Source: an uncultured Cellvibrio sp. (GTDB lineage: Bacteria; Pseudomonadota; Gammaproteobacteria; Pseudomonadales; Cellvibrionaceae). Taken from it: DNA of 9,992 nucleotides. The position numbers and the translations under genes were made by a program. Numbering within the stretch: the stretch's first letter is position 1; every line of letters starts with the position of its first letter. The notes below the pieces were generated by a model, which was not told the origin of the DNA, searched no databases, and saw only the letters and a list, made by a program, of their open reading frames with translations. This document shows positions 6,633 through 9,992 of this stretch, one piece after another. The stretch spans positions 1-9,992 of the forward strand of contig CAMPIG010000149.1 in NCBI GenBank assembly GCA_946886255.1. The letters are read 5' to 3'.

Positions 6633-6860
6633 TTACACGTTGGCAAGTACAGTTTTTACAATGACAATCATGATCACAACAAACACAACCGTAAAAATAA
6701 CACCTGCGGCGATATAGGTATAAATACTTCCTCCGGTAAAATCCCGCTCACGATTCTTGTTGCTTTGCACACCGATAGCGGCGGCCAAGGTGCTGGATAC
6801 CACTTGCCAAAAGGTCGGTTTCTTTACTGGTTTCTGGTCATTTGTCATCGGCTGGCTCAT
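6633..6860 (-). CDS. DUF2970 small membrane protein
   Basis: A 75-aa protein with the DUF2970 pattern: a short charged head (MTNDQKPVKKP), an amphipathic segment FWQVVSSTLAAAIGVQSNKN (18-37), the conserved NRERDF (36-41), and one C-terminal membrane helix (about 48-72, IYTYIAAGVIFTVVFVVIMI and on). The family is widespread in proteobacteria and has no known function. I prefer ATG 6860 (MSQPMTND); the second ATG at 6848 is also possible, and ribosome sites are weak for both. It is divergent from rluA, sharing an 85-base gap, and its stop faces the marR stop across 14 bases with no terminator between them. A frame open on the opposite strand here is a shadow. Confidence 0.85.
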   Translation of the reverse strand: MSQPMTNDQKPVKKPTFWQVVSSTLAAAIGVQSNKNRERDFTGGSIYTYIAAGVIFTVVFVVIMIVIVKTVLANV

Positions 6861-6945
6861 TTCTTCGCGTCGTGGGTTAATCCGGAGTGCTGTAAAAATG
6901 GTCGGTCAGATATTATCATGCCCGACCCACGTTGGTGCGAGTTCT
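6861..6945. promoter_or_regulatory. Short divergent promoter region between the DUF2970 gene and rluA
   Basis: The 85 bases must serve both genes. A rightward -10-like TATTAT (6911-6916, five of six) lies 29 bases before the rluA ATG, but no good -35 precedes it. The same AT core reads GATAATAT leftward. Two dyads frame it: GGTCGG (6900-6905) with CCGACC (6922-6927), and CGTGGGT (6871-6877) with ACCCACG (6925-6931). These could be operator half-sites or chance. Confidence 0.3.
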
Positions 6946-7623
6946 ATGATGTCTGATGATCTGGATACGTTGGCAGTTCTCCCCCCCTGCCATGAACAAA
7001 TCACCCTGTTACATGAAGACCAGGATTTTCTGCTCATCAGCAAACCACACCGTTTACTGAGCGTGCCGGGGCGTCATCCCCTGAATCGTGATTCTGTACT
7101 TGCGCGCCTGCAACAGGATTACCCCTCCGCCAGCATCGTCCACCGCCTGGATTTTGATACGTCCGGTATCATGGTTATCCCGCTCAATAAAGCAGCGTTA
7201 TCCCATATCAGTAAACAATTCCAGGCCCGCAGTGTTCTAAAACGTTACACCGCTGTAGTGCACGGTTTGATCGCACAGGATGTCGGTAAAATTGATTTAC
7301 CTATTGCAGCCGACCAGGAAAACCGGCCGCGCTATAAAATCTGTCACCAGCAAGGCAAATCATCGGTGACTGAGTATGAAGTATTAGCTCGCGATACAGA
7401 GGCTGATACGACGCGTGTCTGGCTGCATCCTATTACCGGTCGTTCGCATCAATTGCGATTACATATGGAGGCAATTGGTCATCCGATATTAGGTTGTGAC
7501 TTTTATGCGGATGCCAGTGTGCAACAAAAAGCTGCGCGCTTATTGTTACACGCGACGGAGTTGGTTTTTGCGCATCCGCGTTCGGGAGAAACCGTCAATG
7601 GGTTCAATGCGCCGCCGTTTTAG
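6946..7623 (+). CDS. rluA: RNA pseudouridine synthase RluA
   Basis: Isomerises uridine to pseudouridine; E. coli RluA acts on 23S rRNA U746 and on U32 of several tRNAs. It is 225 aa, against 219 in E. coli. The catalytic aspartate is Asp69 in VHRLDFDTSG. Features specific to RluA rather than RluC/RluD are KPHRLLSVPGR near the N-terminus, the DLPI...ENRPRYKICHQQGK block (117-138) and TEYEVL. The conserved end-motif HPITGRSHQLRLHM (161-174) and GHPILGCDFYA follow. There is no S4 domain, as expected for RluA. The frame is open back to 6757, antisense to the DUF2970 gene, but homology begins near ATG 6946/6949; GCGAG lies four to seven bases before these. The stop codon overlaps that of the convergent helicase gene by three bases. 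Confidence 0.92.
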   Translation: MMSDDLDTLAVLPPCHEQITLLHEDQDFLLISKPHRLLSVPGRHPLNRDSVLARLQQDYPSASIVHRLDFDTSGIMVIPLNKAALSHISKQFQARSVLKRYTAVVHGLIAQDVGKIDLPIAADQENRPRYKICHQQGKSSVTEYEVLARDTEADTTRVWLHPITGRSHQLRLHMEAIGHPILGCDFYADASVQQKAARLLLHATELVFAHPRSGETVNGFNAPPF

Positions 7624-9932
7624 GGAATAGCAACGCACGAGATATCCCACCACTCTGGTAAGAGCTGCCGGACTTCCTGCTGGGCAAAGCGGTCATCCAG
7701 CAACCATAAATAACCAGTGTCATCTTGTGTGCGAATAACACGACCAGCAGCCTGAACAACTTTCTGAATACCGGGATACAGATAAGCAAAATTGTACCCC
7801 TGTTGAAAAACCTGTTGCATTCGCTGGCGCAAATGTTCGGTCACCGGATTAATTTGCGGTAAACCGAGCGTGGCAATAAAAACGCCTTTTAATGCATCGC
7901 CGGGCAAATCCACACCTTCGCTGAATGCACCCCCCAATACAGCCAGCCCTAATAAATTCTGCTCTTGACTGAAACGATCAATAAAAGCTTCACGGTCTTG
8001 CTCGCTCATGCGACGTGATTGGGCGATAAGCGTCACATCCAGATGGGATAACTGTTGTTGTAGCTCTTGTTCAACGTGTTGCAAAAATTCATAGCTGGAG
8101 AAAAATGCCAGATAATTGCCGTTTACTTCGGACAATTGTTGCGCAATGGTTTTGCAGATAGGCTCAATGGCCGCCGAGCGATCCCGATAGCGGGTGGATA
8201 TATGCTGTGTGATTAACACCTGTAACTGATGTGCCTCAAACGGAGAAGGCACTTGCAGGAAAACGGTGTCGTCTGGCAAGCCCAGGAGTTGTTTATAAAA
8301 ATAAGCGGGGCGTAAGGTGGCTGAGAAGAAGCAGGCACTGTGAGCATGGGCCAATCTACTGGCCAGCAAGCGCGCCGGAATCAGATTGCGCAGTGTCAGA
8401 ACCTCTTGCTTGGGTTTTGATTGCTGCATATCGATGCAGTAATCATCATCGATCAGTTCCAGTTTTTCCAGATAATTGACGGTGCTAAAAAAGAATTCTT
8501 GCACTGATGTGCGTTGTACAGGATGGTCAGGATGTTGTTGCAAGAATTCAATATAGTCATTGGCAAAACCGGTTAATGCCAGATTGAGTTTTTCCGGTGA
8601 GCTATCAAGTAAGGTTAATTGATCATCGACGAACGCCAAGGGTTTGATTGCTTCGCGCCAAAGCCGGTTGATGCGCTCCAGGGATTTTTGCAGCGTCTTG
8701 GGTGCAAGCCGCTTGGCTGCTAATAAATCGCTTCGGCTGATGCTAGCGCTGTACATCTGGCGCGCGCGATCAACCAGATTATGACATTCATCAACTAATA
8801 AATAAGGATGCCAGTCAAATTCGCGCGTTAAACCCTGGAGCAGGGCGCTGATATCAAAATAATAATTAAAATCGGCTACGACAATATCGACCCAGCGGCT
8901 CATCTCCATGCCGAGATAATAGGGGCAAATTTCATGCGCGTGCGCCAAGTGTGTTAAAGACTGTTTGGTTAAGAGGGGCGTTGAATACGCGGCTTGGCGG
9001 GCGTGGACTAATTTGTCGTAAAAATTTCGCGCAAATGGGCAACTGTCGCCGGTGCACTGTTTATCAGGCTCCAGACATATTTTTTCCTGCGCGGTCAATT
9101 CCAGTGCGCGCAAGGGTGTAGTGTCACTGTCAGTGGCAATTAACTGTAGATTTTCCAGCGCCAATTGCTTGCCAGTCGTTTTTGCTGTCAGATAAAAAAT
9201 TTTATCGACAGATGTTTTATTAAACGCTTTGATTGCCGGAAAAAGGCTGGCCAGGGTTTTTCCGGTTCCGGTGGGTGCCTCCGCTAATAAAACCCGGCCA
9301 GTGGCAGCTGCCTTGTAAACAGATTCGGCCATCTGTCGTTGTGCACTGCGAAAACTGCCGTATGGGAAAGGCAGGTGGTCAATCCATTGTGTCAGTTGAT
9401 GTTGGCGGGCATTGATGTGTAGCTGCCATTGCCAATAAATCTCCGCGAGATGTGTGCCATAATCAATGAGCTCCTGACAGGTATAATCCGCTTCAACACG
9501 ATATTCCTGTTGATCGCCCAGATTAAAATAAACTAACGCCAGAGTGATATCAGGACATTGATGCTGAATGCAAAACATCCAGCCATAAAGTTTGGCTTGA
9601 GCCCAATGCAATTGACGATGGTTGTCCGGCAGTTTTTCGAATTCACCGTAAAAGGTTTTTATTTCTTCCAGGCAATGCTTTTCGCTATCGTAGCCATCGG
9701 CGCGACCGCGAATCAATAATCCTTCATATTGAGCTGTCAGGCTGATTTCCTTTTGGTAGTGGATGGGACGGCGCAAGGAAACTTCCTGATGACCCGCAAC
9801 ACCTTCTTGCGCACTGGGACCAGGTGTAAAACGGCGATCGAGGCTTCCGCATTTCGCTGCAAATTCAGCTAATGCTCGCACGGCCACCGGTTTTAGTCGC
9901 GGAGACAGGTAGGTGTCATTGCCAGCTGACAT
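7620..9932 (-). CDS. XPD/DinG-like Fe-S DNA helicase with N-terminal PD-(D/E)XK nuclease domain
   Basis: Predicted superfamily 2 ATP-dependent DNA helicase of 770 aa, probably 5'-3' and active in DNA repair. Residues ~60-125 carry a Cas4-like PD-(D/E)XK nuclease core: GRADG (Asp79), EEIK (Glu90-x-Lys92) and QAKLYGW (Gln112, Tyr116). Walker A is APTGTGKT (Lys225). Four cysteines, 286, 293, 298 and 336, sit between motifs I and II as in the XPD/DinG iron-sulfur domain. Motif II is VDECHNL (DECH, 381-384). The C-terminal domain has CFFSATLRP, EGVDLPGD and motif VI QAAGRVIRTQDD. No catalytic residue looks lost. ATG 9932 is chosen over the open frame to TTG 9965 because AGAGG lies six bases before it. 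It overlaps the upstream VRR-NUC gene by 17 bases, the usual pairing for this helicase in pseudomonads. Confidence 0.92.
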   Translation of the reverse strand: MSAGNDTYLSPRLKPVAVRALAEFAAKCGSLDRRFTPGPSAQEGVAGHQEVSLRRPIHYQKEISLTAQYEGLLIRGRADGYDSEKHCLEEIKTFYGEFEKLPDNHRQLHWAQAKLYGWMFCIQHQCPDITLALVYFNLGDQQEYRVEADYTCQELIDYGTHLAEIYWQWQLHINARQHQLTQWIDHLPFPYGSFRSAQRQMAESVYKAAATGRVLLAEAPTGTGKTLASLFPAIKAFNKTSVDKIFYLTAKTTGKQLALENLQLIATDSDTTPLRALELTAQEKICLEPDKQCTGDSCPFARNFYDKLVHARQAAYSTPLLTKQSLTHLAHAHEICPYYLGMEMSRWVDIVVADFNYYFDISALLQGLTREFDWHPYLLVDECHNLVDRARQMYSASISRSDLLAAKRLAPKTLQKSLERINRLWREAIKPLAFVDDQLTLLDSSPEKLNLALTGFANDYIEFLQQHPDHPVQRTSVQEFFFSTVNYLEKLELIDDDYCIDMQQSKPKQEVLTLRNLIPARLLASRLAHAHSACFFSATLRPAYFYKQLLGLPDDTVFLQVPSPFEAHQLQVLITQHISTRYRDRSAAIEPICKTIAQQLSEVNGNYLAFFSSYEFLQHVEQELQQQLSHLDVTLIAQSRRMSEQDREAFIDRFSQEQNLLGLAVLGGAFSEGVDLPGDALKGVFIATLGLPQINPVTEHLRQRMQQVFQQGYNFAYLYPGIQKVVQAAGRVIRTQDDTGYLWLLDDRFAQQEVRQLLPEWWDISCVAIP

Positions 9933-9992
9933 AACACACCTCTGCCGGTATTTTTTGTTCGGCAAAAAAATCCAGCCAGCGCAATTGATTAT
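9916..9992 (-). CDS. VRR-NUC domain protein (FAN1-like nuclease), C-terminal end only
   Basis: Only the last 24 whole codons lie in the window, ending in TGA at 9918-9916. They read NQLRWLDFF then AEQKIPAEVCYVSWQ. This is the typical end of a VRR-NUC domain: Q-x-x-W-L-x-x-L, a turn, then a V-E-V-C-x-V strand. Bacterial VRR-NUC proteins are FAN1-like structure-specific nucleases linked to interstrand crosslink repair. The call is supported by the next gene, since VRR-NUC genes of pseudomonads and relatives are commonly followed by just such an Fe-S helicase, and by the 17-base overlap. The catalytic residues lie outside the window, so activity cannot be judged. Confidence 0.7.
   Translation of the reverse strand, partial: NQLRWLDFFAEQKIPAEVCYVSWQ
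9939..9943 (-). promoter_or_regulatory. Ribosome binding site AGAGG deciding the helicase start
   Basis: AGAGG on the minus strand is followed by six bases and ATG 9932. It lies inside the last codons of the upstream nuclease gene and supports coupled translation. Confidence 0.65.

Noticed and set aside
6615..6956. Plus-strand frame antisense to the DUF2970 gene, and the long 5' extension of rluA to 6757
   Set aside because: The opposite strand has a clear family match, and RluA homology begins only at 6946.
3887..9932. Identical 17-base overlaps in both leftward gene pairs
   Set aside because: Each is explained by ordinary translational coupling; the equal length is probably coincidence.
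1..9992. Search for CRISPR arrays, tRNAs, insertion sequences and prophage genes
   Set aside because: No regularly spaced direct repeats, cloverleaf-like sequences, transposase or integrase motifs were seen.

Overview
The window reads as ordinary chromosome from a gammaproteobacterium. The cysI-DUF934 pair, the DUF2970 protein, E. coli-type RluA and the VRR-NUC/helicase pair are a gene set typical of Pseudomonadales and Cellvibrionales. A Cellvibrio-like host is my best guess, from general protein flavour and moderate GC; no marker gene in the window proves it. There is no rRNA, tRNA, CRISPR array, integrase, transposase or phage gene.

Layout. Positions 1-1592 (+) carry the long-chain acyl-CoA synthetase fadD, whose start lies before the window. 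Its last codons run, in another reading frame, into the last ~32 codons of an SPFH/stomatin (QmcA-type) gene whose body is missing (about 1571-1669). An NfeD-type partner protein follows (1687-2031); it has only one membrane helix, so the SPFH-NfeD module looks broken. A patatin-like phospholipase (2058-3200) closes this rightward lipid/membrane block. Positions 3201-3399, between convergent genes, hold a composite inverted repeat: 32-bp arms around two small hairpins that share a loop motif. Leftward from 5551 to 3400 lie a siroheme/4Fe-4S sulfite (or nitrite) reductase and its usual DUF934 partner, which overlap by 17 bases. Positions 5552-5922 are the divergent control region. Rightward from 5923 come a 38-residue single-helix membrane peptide, a strong intrinsic terminator and a MarR-family regulator (6139-6618). 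A small DUF2970 membrane protein (6860-6633, -) and rluA (6946-7623, +) diverge from a short shared promoter region. The right third (9932-7620, -) encodes an XPD/DinG-like Fe-S helicase with an N-terminal PD-(D/E)XK nuclease domain. Just upstream of it, the C-terminus of a VRR-NUC (FAN1-like) nuclease enters from the window edge and overlaps the helicase start by 17 bases.

How the genes fit together. The left block concerns fatty acids and the membrane, the middle is assimilatory sulfur reduction, and the right end is a DNA-repair pair followed by an RNA-modification gene. I see no clearly new multi-gene system. The observations most worth checking are the excised SPFH gene with its shortened NfeD partner, the composite intergenic repeat at 3257-3370, and the 38-residue membrane peptide with its own terminator.
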